A stretch of DNA of 64,000 nt from Miscanthus floridulus (lineage: Eukaryota > Streptophyta > Magnoliopsida > Poales > Poaceae): assembly GCF_019320115.1 (NCBI RefSeq), contig NC_089593.1, positions 17,654,870 to 17,718,869 of the forward strand, given 5' to 3'. This document shows positions 55,481 through 64,000 of the stretch, in pieces. Position 1 is the stretch's first letter, and every line of letters starts with the position of its first letter. The notes beneath the pieces are model-generated. The model was not told the origin of the DNA and made no database searches. It saw only the letters and a program-made list of their open reading frames with translations. The translations under genes were made by a program, and so were the position numbers.

Positions 55481-55895
55481 CCTCGCTGCGTCCTGAACTG
55501 CTGGTGCAGCCTCATCGGGAACCCCTTTGGAAGTCCGGTCGCTATGAAACCCACCACCACTGCCCCAGGTGGGAAACCCTTAACCCTAACCTTGAAGCCC
55601 CCGAACCCTAACTCTGGCAAGCTCTTCATATTTGGGTACGTCATGAGCTTTTTCATGTCATCTAGTGCATGCAGTCCACCTGCCACCTGTAGCACCCAAT
55701 CAACCTTTCCCACCATCCTACCCCATTGCCTTATGAACCACTGGTTTGACGCCCTCCCCCAAAACCCCCTTGTAAGTCTGGCCGCTACGAAAACCCACCA
55801 CCCATGTCCCCTGTGTGCGAAATCCAGAAGCATAACCCTCAAAACCTCGAACCCTAACTCCGGCAAACTCTTTGCCTATGGCTACTTCATGAGGT
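55465..55895. repeat. Diverged direct repeat, about 225 bp apart
   Basis: 55470-55645 and 55696-55890 share CAAT-AGCC-TTTC-ACCATCC, CGCTA-GAAA-CCCACCAC and CGAACCCTAACTC-GGCAA-CTCTT. The minus-strand frame 55402-55866 thereby encodes two related segments (each starting LPELGF-type residues). I do not recognise the protein, and it may be a chance frame across the repeats. Confidence 0.7.
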
Positions 55896-56305
55896 AGTGT
55901 TCCATGAGAGTGATAGCTTTTTTTACTAATCTGATAGCTTTTTTACTGCTCCATTACATTGTCGATGGTTATGTCACGTACCACTAAAAAGAATAGTGCC
56001 ATTAAATCTTGGAATAAATCCAAGAATTTAAACCTGGGTGGACAGATTACACCACAGAGAATCTAACCAGCCAGCTAGAGCTACACTCAGTTCGGATGAC
56101 AATGATAGCTTGAGACGACTTAGATGGAATTACACCGGTGCCCACGATCCTTACTAGTTCGGAGAAGATGCAGAGATAAATTGGCAAATTGCAACAAGTT
56201 GGTGTGTGATAGGTAGAGAGCTAGAGGTGATACGATTCATACATGCTATGCTGGTCCCCCGACGACCTCTAAGATGATCTCGCACCCATCTTCCACATTC
56301 AGTTA
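55896..56305. other. No gene seen
   Basis: AT-rich DNA up to the TTA that precedes the PIF/Harbinger element at 56306. Confidence 0.45.
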
Positions 56306-56822
56306 GGGCGTGATTGGTTGCTCCGGCATTAGTGATCCGGGATAGGGGCCCTGTGCAGGCTCTTCCTAGCCATGATGGAAGCATGCAAGTGGGTGTGTTT
56401 GGTTGCATCCAAGTATAGGATACTGATTACCTGCATCATGTTTGGTTCCCCGTTTGCACCGTTTCGGTGTATGAACTAGTGATTCCAGGTCTTGTTTAGT
56501 TGGCCGCATTGCCCCAGGTCTGAGTACCCATGTATGAGTTTGGTGTGGTTACCACCAACTATTGTAGAATGAAGAAGAATAGAAGGAAACAGAGATAACT
56601 TTGCCTCAGTTCAACAAGCTTGGCATTGACAATGACCTTGGAGCTTCTAATGACATAAATATGACAATAGTACTCCTAGCAAATCATGAACAACAAAAGT
56701 CACAGTTCCTCACAAGGTCATTATCTTTACACGTGTTCATGGCATTTTGAAACCATCACAGGCAATATGAAACAATTAGAGGCACCTACAACAATGCTTA
56801 GCAATGAAAAAGTCAAGCATCA

Positions 56823-57270
56823 TCAAAATAAACGACCGAACCAAAGCAATAGCCAGTAACTAAGGTATTTTAGGGGTTCATTGGTTGCCCGAAGCACTGC
56901 AAGGAGGCATTTTAGGGCATAGACCCCAGGCTCCTTTCCCCGATAGGCAACATACCAAGCCATGGCATTTTGAGCATCACAGACAATTGCAGCAACGAGC
57001 AAGAATGAACCACAGGAGCACCAGCAACAGAAAAGACTGCACCACAGCCACAACAAATAACACCGGTTTGTTCTTGAGCACCTTTGGTGGAGGATTGACA
57101 AAAACTTTATCATCTTCACAACCCATGAACTCTAAGTATGATGCTTCTGCCTCTTCTTTGTTAGGGAAGCTCTTGTAGCTATTGTTTCTAAAACCAGTTA
57201 CCAGCGCATTGCATCTAGCCTAGGTTTCATATACCCTAGGAACTCTACCATGGTACATAACATATCAAGC
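56823..57270 (-). pseudogene. Viroplasmin/RNase H1 N-domain-like fragments
   Basis: Two degraded pieces on the minus strand. One, at about 57120-57270, reads YVMYHGRVPRVYE, then NALVTGFRNNSYKSFPNKEE. The other, at about 56880-56980, reads AMAWYVAYRGKEPGVY. Both follow the W-Y-V-V-x-x-G-R-x-P-G-V-Y ... F-x-x-x-x-Y-K-S-F pattern of the small RNA-binding domain shared by eukaryotic RNase H1 and caulimovirus viroplasmin. Stops interrupt each. No viral genes accompany them, so a host or transposon origin is more likely. Confidence 0.5.
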
Positions 57271-57684
57271 CATTTGCCCCTTAAAAAACACATAAAAGCA
57301 AGTATAAGATGTTGATAAGATGAGGGGTAGTTCAATCGACTTGCCTCAGATTTAATTGCCTTTTCATTTGACCTTGAACTTGGAGCTTAAGAAACATAGA
57401 CAGCAACAAACCTCAAACAGATAGTAGAAAACCAAGATCATGACACGCATGAAACCACGAGAGACATCCAACCCAGCCATCAGATCATCAGAACCGCCCA
57501 GCTGTTGCTTGGACATGGATGTCTCACATGGTTTGATGACAGGCATGAGAAGCATAAGCAGGAGATAGAAGAAACAATGCTCCAGTACCTCACAAGTCCA
57601 AGGTCATCAATGTGCATAATCCATTACTCAAACTGGCACTGTTATCTTCATAGGCATGAAAAGGATGTCACAATTGTATCAGCC

Positions 57685-58893
57685 TCAGTCAAAAAAATGG
57701 TTGACATCATAAGCACAAATAAATGTAGGCCTCAGTTGTGCAGCCCATGCCTCCCTCTGTTGTGCCCATGTACCATTGTTAGGGACATGATCTGGTTGTG
57801 AGGCATTGTCATTGATGTTAGGAGTCCATGTGGATTCAGCAAGCACATGCTCGTCCTGCCCATGCCTGAGGATCCAATTGTAAAGAATACAACAGGCAAG
57901 AACAAGCTTAACTTGGGTCTTGTATGGGTGGAAAGGTTTGTTGTCCAATATCCTGAATCTATTCTTTAGAGCCCCAAAAGCCCTCTCAACTGTTACTCTA
58001 AGAGACGAATGCCTTCGATTAAAAAAGCTCTCTTTGATTTTGAGGTTGGTTTGAACCAAACTCCCTCAAATGGTACCTTGTGGCACGAAATGGTGGCAAG
58101 AAACCAGGCCTCACTGCATAGCCAGCATGGACAAGATAGAATTTGCCTAAAAATTAGTAGATAGAAATATGTTTTAGTAGTTTCATTTAGGATTAAGTCA
58201 AAGGTTTTTTGTAGTTTGGATGATACCTAGTGGCACTCTAAGGCCATCAGCTCTTTCAAGAGCATCATGTGCAGATCCCTCCCAACCAGCAAGCACATAG
58301 GTGAATCTGAGGTCAAAGTCCACGGCTGCCAACACATTTTATGTGATGGTGTGCTTCCTGCCTCTAAAGGTAGCTTGCATCTTCATAGGCATTCTAGCTA
58401 ATACATGAGTACCATCAATTGCTCCTATGTAGTCCTAATTCAATAAAACATAAGTGCAAGTGAACATTGATACTAAACTGATAATGCATGAGACCTATGT
58501 ATGATAAGTTATGGATACCAACCTTAAAATAGGGGCACCACCTTCTGCTCCTAAGGATCCTAGGATGGATATTGGTAGCAGGAGGGACAATCAATTCATT
58601 CCTCAGCTCTCCTACCGCATATAACACCTTCTAGAAGAACCTACTAATTGTCTCTGTGGACCTCCTGAAGGTGAGGTCAACCACCCTAAACCTCTCATTG
58701 TGACCAACAACATGCAAGAACATGGCTACTTGTTCTTCAACAGATGCATGTATGCTGTCAGTGACAAGCTCTCTACTACAGAAAAGGTCACAAAGTTGGA
58801 AAAAATGGGCCCTCTTCATTCTTAGAAGGTTGACACAGTGCACATCATCAAATTCATAGATGTATCTAAGGTTGTATCGATGTTTGACCACCG
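57685..58893 (-). pseudogene. PIF/Harbinger transposase, 5' truncated
   Basis: Minus-strand segments in order: HRYNLRYIYEFDDVHCVNLL with RMKRAHFFQLCDLF (58891-58640), a DCIGAIDGTHVLA-type stretch with PMKMQATFRGRKHTI (around 58430-58330; the first catalytic D lies here), then AGWEGSAHDALERADGLRVP, HAGYAVRPGFLPPFRATRYH, and FNRRHSSLRVTVERAFGALK with RFRILDNKPFHPY (58010-57900). This is the DDE transposase of PIF/Harbinger elements. Frame changes and probable introns separate the blocks. The N-terminus is cut by the LTR at 58900. Confidence 0.85.
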
Positions 58894-58899
58894 ATAGCC

Positions 58900-59274
58900 T
58901 GCCATGGGGGTACCTGGGGCAGTATGTTCGGGCTTTAGCGTATGCGGAACTCGACGGTTAACGCAAGAGACAGTCGATTTATCCTGGTTCAGACCCTCGA
59001 TCTTTGATCGAGTAATAGCCCTACGTCCAGTCGGTGTTAGCCTTTGCGTTGGATTGATTGTAAAGTGTTGTGTCGCGTTATCTCTAAAGTCTCGTCTCTA
59101 GGAACCCTGCCATCCTTTATATAGTCAGGAGGTTAGGATCCTAGTCGGTTTACAATGAGAGAATCCTAGTAGGATTACAGAATAATACTACTACTAAGAT
59201 TATATGGGAGGAATCCTAGTTAGACTAGATATTTTCCCTTCCTTGCGCGGTATCCCGTAGGTCCCGCACCGACA
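58900..59274 (-). repeat. LTR of a second Tat-type element
   Basis: On the minus strand it starts TGTCGGTGCGGGACC and ends CCATGGCA. It is followed (59275 on) by the same TCGGGGGCT polypurine sequence as the first Tat element. A TATA-like CTATATAAAGG lies on the minus strand at 59114-59124. The right edge is secure; the left edge at 58900 is inferred from where PIF sequence stops. If correct, the target duplication should be ATAGC. Confidence 0.7.
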
Positions 59275-61050
59275 AGCCCCCGAGCACTTCATGGTTGAAC
59301 TCTAGAAGCCTCGTCTTGCTCCTTCCAGTCTTGTCGAGTAGGAACAAGCATCGTCCGAGTAATTTCTTGAGCGAAACCGTGTAGCACTTTGTGAGATCTT
59401 CGCGTGGTGTGTACGTTTTTGAAGAAAAAAAGTACTCCCATTTAGGTGTAGCCCCCGAGCCTCTTGCTATTTGGCACAAGGAGCTTGAGGGTCTTCTCTC
59501 GAAATCGCCCTAAATCTTTGTCGAAGGGCTCCTGAGCATATACCCAGGTTCTTTGTCAAAAAGAGCTCAGATATTGCTATGTCCATGTTCTTTTTGTCGT
59601 GTGGCCTTGAAGCGGTCTGTCTTGAAGAAGTCTTCTGAATGATGTGCGCTTTTTTTGAAGAAAAAAGTGCACTCACTGAGTGTAGCCCCCGAGCCTCTTG
59701 CTATTTGGAACAAAAAGTTGGAAGGTCTTGAATCTTATGTTGTTTGAAAAACTGCTATCTTGAGGAAGTCTTCTGAGTGATGTGTGCTTTTTTGAAGGAA
59801 AAAGTGCACTCTCTGAGTATAGCCCCCGAGCCTCTTGCTGGGTTCTTTTATAAAAAAGAACTTGGATACAGGTTGTTGACATGTTCTCTGGTAGTCTGCT
59901 GTTGTCAGATGTAGTTGTATGGTGGTGGTTGATAGTAAATACTGTTTGTTCACGAGTTGTACAGTATTGGTATATTCTTTCGAATATGCTTGTTCTCGAG
60001 TATTGCTACTTTACGCCTGACTCCTCTTTCATTGAATTCTATCTTTTCACTGTGCCCTTTGTTGGGTTTGTTTCGCTAGTGCTCCTGGTCCATGTGCGCC
60101 GCTTCTTTGGCCTATAAATATCCTCCTTCTGTGTTGTTTTGATTCATCGAGCATTTTTGTTGCGTGGTCTGAAGTCTCCGTAGTTATGAATATGGTAGTT
60201 TGTGAAGTAGAGCAGCCTCCGGGCGTATTTTACAGTTCTTGTGTATCTTGCCGTAGCTGGAGGGAGTCTTGTGATAGGGATTAGAGGTAGGCTAATCCCG
60301 CAGCAGCATTGTACTTGGAAGTACGTGGCGGTAGTTGGAGGGAGTCTTGTGATGTGGGATGCGATCCTTCATCTGGCAGTTCTGGGTTGATCCTCGTCGC
60401 CTGCCCTGAGACTGTCCGGTGCAAATCAACACCATATCCAGCATCACATCGGTCTTGGGTAGACAGATGCCTGCCGGCCTTCTCTGCTCCATGTTGTCCT
60501 GCCGAGCTGCTGATTTCCGCTTTAGATGTATTGCATCCGTCCTTTGAAGAAAACAGTGTAGCCGAGGGCGGTTTGTTCTACCTAGTAGCAATTTGGAACA
60601 CGCAGTCGTTCCAGAGCCTAGCCATGTCTGGGTTCCTCTTTGCTACCTTGCTTGTCGTAGTACCAAATTCGTTGGGTCTTGTAAGATGTGTAATCTTCTA
60701 TTTTTTTGAAACCGCTTATAATGGAAAGAATCCTGCCTTCTGAGCTGTTATTCTTTATCCTGCTGATGTCCTAATTTTTTATGAGATTCCTGAGTTCTTT
60801 CCATAAGGATCGGGTTGTTACGTTCCTTGGGAGGTAACCCTTTGTCGCTTTATGGTTGATGAGTTCTTTTTGTAGTAATATGGTAACTCCGCCGTGGTGC
60901 TGGATGGATAAGTCTGAAATCTACCCGTTGAACTGTATCGTTGTGTGGATTTGTGTCGTCCGTCATTTTAGCCGTGTCGATAAATGGACCGTGGCGTCCT
61001 CATGCCGTGTTAGAACGGGCTTGGTGGGCCGTATTTTTACTGGTGTAAAA
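59275..61050. repeat. 3' non-coding region with GTAGCCCCCGAGCC repeats
   Basis: Repeats start at about 59449, 59682 and 59816. Each has TAGCCCCCGAGCCTCTTGCT followed by a GGTCTT or GAACTT segment and TTTTTGAAG-AAAAAGTG before it. The remainder to 61050 is unrecognised; a TATA-like CCTATAAATATCC occurs at about 60112. I support no gene here. Confidence 0.7.
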
Positions 61051-61051
61051 T

Positions 61052-61061
61052 CTATTTAAAG
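61052..61061 (+). promoter_or_regulatory. TATA-like site upstream of the second antisense ORF
   Basis: CTATTTAAAG about 145 bp before the ATG at 61206, followed by a CT-rich leader. The spacing and context match those of the first antisense ORF. Confidence 0.4.
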
Positions 61062-61205
61062 ACCTTTCTCCTCCTTTTCTTTGGTACCTTGTCTTTGCCT
61101 TGAAACCCTAGCCTTCAAAACTCCACCGTCGCCATTGTCGTCGTCATCTGAGTGCTACCGCCCGAGTCTTCTCGATTCTTAGTGTCCCATTACTTTTGCT
61201 AGTAT

Positions 61206-63597
61206 ATGGGTAGGAAGAAGTCGGTGAGTAAGTCCCAAGCGACCTTTGTCGACGAGGAAGCATCGCTCTCTGTCATTGAAAATCAAGAATTCATGGCCAT
61301 GAGGGCTGCTCAGAAGGTCTTGCCGGCTCCGACTACGACTGAGGACCAGTTGCGCGAGCTCATGAGTGATGGTCTGCTCCAGAGCATGGAGTTTGCTGAT
61401 TAGAGAGCTCCAGGCGAGCATCGGGTCCCTGCTCCAAGTCTTGGTGAGATTATTCTTTTCATCTCCTTTACCCATGCTGGTCTCTGCCTTCCTACTTCTG
61501 TCTTTCTTCACCGATTTCTCAACTATTTTGGGATTAGCCTGAACCATCTTGCTCCCAATGATGTCCTTCATCTTTCCGTTTTCGTTCATCTTTGTGAAAC
61601 TTTCCTTGGAATTCCTCTTTCTCTTTCTCTCTTTCGTTATTTCTTTCGCCTGAAGCCCCAACCCCGCCGCGATGACACTAATGTTCTTGGTGGCTGTGGG
61701 ATTCAGTTTTGCCAGGGTCTTAAGAGCAAATTCTTTGACTATGACCTGATTGATTCTATGAGGGATTGGCGTGTTGACTGGTTTTATGCCACCAACTTGA
61801 TTCCTCCTCTTTCCGTTCATTCTAGATCTGGTCCCTTGGTTAATGACCGATGGGAAAAGAATCCTATGATGGTGGCTGAGCTCCAGATGATCAAGCCGTT
61901 TCTTGAGAGGATTTGCACTCTGAAACAGCAAGGCTTGACTGGCTTCAGGATTCTTTCTAGTTTTCTTCGCCACCGAGTTCAACCTTTGAAGGAGCAAGAA
62001 CATTACGGTTTCGAGTACTCTAGGGTGGAGGACCCTTCTCGTATGGTCCCTGCCCTTGAGTTGACTGATGAGGAGGTGCTCAAACATCTTCAGAAGATGC
62101 TGAAAGGAGTAAGCATCGCCCCGCTTGCTGTCCTTGAGTACAGTGCTAACAACCCACCCCATGCTGTGAGTTGTTCTTTTCTTATGCGGGTACTTTTGAA
62201 TGTCTTTTGTCGTATCCACTTTTTGCTTAATCTTCCTTGTCTTGTTGTTTTACTCTTTTGTAGGAATTGGGGCATAATTTCGCTGATCCAATTCCCCTTG
62301 ATGATTTCTCTGCAAATATGGAGCCTAGGGGTAGTCTAGCTGGGGCGTCCTTGACCAGTAAGTTTCAGACCACCACAATATTTCCAGGTGTTTCTTCTGC
62401 AAACCTTGATGTGTATGTAGAGTATGTTCCTCATCCAGGTCCTCGAGCTCCTCATACTTTCGGAAAGAGGGGGCGAGCGGATAGTTCTTCTGCTCCATCT
62501 GCTGCTAAGAAGTCTCGCCAGTCGAGTACTCGTCCAGGTACTCCAATTGTAGCTAGCATGCTCTTAGGTGAGCATATTAATACGCTCTGTCCTTTTGTTT
62601 TTTGTTTTTATCTTTGACCGAGTACTTTTGTCCTTTTTTAGCTAGTGCTATGGTGGACTTGGTCGAGAGTGAGGAAGAAGTGGATGATGATGCCGCCCTC
62701 GTTACTCATCGGTGAGTTCTTTTCTCATTTTCCTGTTGTTGAACCCTTCTTTTTGTTTTGACTTTGGTCTTGTTCTCTTGTAGCAAGCGGTCATCGGGTT
62801 CGAGTTCTTCTGGGGCTCCAGTACCAGCTGCGCCGCTCCTGTCTTAGAGTGGCGGTGATGTTTTTGCCGCTGTGGTTCCCCCTGTGAGGTCTTCTTTTGG
62901 TTTTATGAAGAAGAAGATAGCTGAGTGAGTGAATTCTGGTTTTATTTCTTTACTTCTGTTCTCCTTTTTTCTTATTCTTATCGATGAGTTTCCTTGTCAA
63001 CTTTCAGGCCTTCGTCTTCCCTGAACCCTCAGTCGACTTCTTGTCAGCCCTCTGGTGCACCCTTATGTACTGAGTCTCAGGACTCAGAACGCACGGTCGT
63101 CGAGGTGGCTGTGAGGGGGACAGAGTACGCAGCCGCTGATTTGCTGACTCTTGAGGTGACCGTGGCCATGGCGATGGATTCAACTGAGGGGTTGGCCATG
63201 GCTTCCCAGGAGATTGCCCTGGTCGTGCCCTCTTTGCATCGGTTGGCTTCTCCCTCTCCTCTTCTTGCTTTAGGTGGTCCGTTTTTGGCTGATGACGTGA
63301 TGCAGCAATTTGATGCCACTCATCGATTGTCAGAGCTAACCGCCGCCTAGGGAAGCTTGTCGACCCTTGCGACTTCTTTTGGGGAAAAGCTCTAGGTAAG
63401 TTTTTCTGAAGTTCTTTCTTTGGATGTTCATTTTTCTTCTGTCCTTACGTCTTGTTTTTCTCTCTCTTTTTGCTCAGTCTTTTTCTCATGATCGTACCGG
63501 CTTATTTTTCTCGTCTGAAAATGAGAAAAAGTTGTCTTCTGAGGTAAGTACCATGAAGGCAGAGCTTGACCTCTATCGGGCCGAGTTGGAGACCAAG
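61206..63597 (+). pseudogene. Antisense ORF of the second Tat element, broken
   Basis: Starts MGRKKSVSKSQATFVDEEAS. It includes FRAPGEHRVPAP-type residues (here after a TAG at 61401-61403 where W is expected), GISLNHLAPNDVLHLSVFVH, NVLGGCGIQFCQGLKSKFF and ELTDEEVLKHLQKMLKGVSI, all typical of the 'putative gypsy type transposon' family. Likely introns are 62166-62263, 62568-62641, 62712-62783, about 62924-63008 and about 63396-63475. Later exons are serine/proline-rich, and the last begins a coiled coil (ENEKKLSSEVSTMKAELDLY). Further stops occur near 62847 and 63348. It is cut at 63598 by an LTR. It is distant from the first antisense ORF. Confidence 0.75.
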
Positions 63598-64000
63598 TGT
63601 AACACCCCCGGTGTTTATGACCAGCATTTGGGCACTACAAATCATGCATATTATGCATCATTAAGCATCCTAATCATACATGCCTAATCATGTAAATAAT
63701 AACTGAAACCCTGCTTCGAAACATATGAAACATGCTCGCGAAACATGAATGTTGCATACACTTGTTTAGAGTTGTTTTTGCCCTAATTATGCTTGCTAGG
63801 TTAATAAAACATGTTTGGCTATGATTGTAAATCATCTAGAATTATTTAGCACAAGTTTTGGAGCAAAGTTTGTATTTAAATTATTACCAAATTTTACTTT
63901 AAGAATAACTCTCCAAAATTAAGGTTTTGAGTTAAAAATTGACTTTAATTTTATAATTCAAAATCTAGCAAGAATTGGACTTTGGTCATAAAAGCAAAGT
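63598..64000 (+). mobile_element. Start of another LTR element (TGTAACACC type)
   Basis: TGTAACACCCCCGGTGTTTATGACC begins abruptly inside the antisense ORF, followed by AT-rich DNA with ATCATGCATATTATGCATCA. This matches the start of Tekay/Del-type LTRs, here on the plus strand. The other end and the target duplication lie outside the window. Confidence 0.7.

Larger units (their letters stand above)
56306..58899 (-). mobile_element. PIF/Harbinger element, left part
   Basis: Begins GGGCGTGATTGGTTGC after a TTA (56303-56305), as in PIF/Harbinger elements. It carries a transposase on the minus strand. The transposase N-terminus and the right terminal repeat are missing because an LTR element starts at about 58900; the rest should lie beyond the window. 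Confidence 0.75.
58900..63597 (-). mobile_element. Second Tat-type element, 3' portion
   Basis: Same organisation as the first element seen from its 3' end: LTR, polypurine tract, repeats bearing GTAGCCCCCGAGCC, then a plus-strand antisense ORF. Its gag-pol would lie further right but another LTR intervenes at 63598. It sits inside the PIF/Harbinger transposase. Confidence 0.75.

Noticed and set aside
56823..57270. Endogenous caulimovirus
   Set aside because: Only the small domain shared with RNase H1 is present. No movement protein, coat protein or pararetroviral RT was seen nearby.
61179..62219. Minus-strand ORF of 346 codons, the longest in that region
   Set aside because: It lies opposite the antisense Tat ORF, whose plus-strand frame has recognisable family motifs. 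The minus frame is lysine/arginine-rich shadow sequence with no motif.
1..64000. tRNA or rRNA genes
   Set aside because: I looked for conserved tRNA T-loop and A-box motifs and rRNA segments. Only short primer-site complements were found.

Overview
The window is repeat-rich nuclear DNA from a grass, probably a panicoid (maize/sorghum/sugarcane-like) species. This is inferred from the Tat-type Gypsy elements, the LARD-like element with TGTAACACC ends, the Tourist and Stowaway MITEs and the CACTA ends; the species itself cannot be read from the sequence. There are no bacterial-style genes or operons. Almost all long reading frames belong to transposable elements, most of them broken.

Layout. 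1-864: flanking DNA with one doubtful minus-strand ORF. 865-37051: one complete Tat-lineage Gypsy retrotransposon on the minus strand, with two 1,216-bp LTRs and the 5-bp target duplication TCATG. Its gag, protease, RT, RNase H and integrase (35462 down to 29389) carry five in-frame stops and one frameshift. Downstream of integrase it carries a plus-strand, intron-containing antisense ORF (4276-28593) with its own TATA-like site. That ORF is split by a 20.6-kb insertion at 4666-25275: a minus-strand LARD-like element with three 4.6-kb LTRs and two 3.4-kb internal regions, flanked by a single CCACC duplication. The middle LTR is a mosaic of the two outer ones, which points to unequal crossing-over. 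Each internal region encodes the same 279-residue protein of unknown function.

37057-41053: a tandem duplication in which one copy holds a MITE and the other shows the uninterrupted site, followed by a 3'-truncated CACTA element with tnp2 remnants. 41054-50800: mostly decayed material, including a ribosome-inactivating-protein-like pseudogene, LTR fragments, a LINE 3' remnant and a TTTCA-rich array. 50800-56305: Stowaway-like and Tourist-like MITEs, an (AT)n tract, another CACTA end and short tandem duplications.

56306-58899: the left part of a PIF/Harbinger element whose transposase is cut by a second Tat-type LTR element at about 58900. That element also carries a plus-strand antisense ORF (61206-63597), and this is cut in turn at 63598 by another LTR beginning TGTAACACC, which runs off the window.

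The elements therefore form a layered insertion history rather than a working gene system. The most informative observations are the chimeric middle LTR, the antisense ORFs in two separate Tat elements, the repeated 279-residue ORF and the paired with/without-MITE sites.
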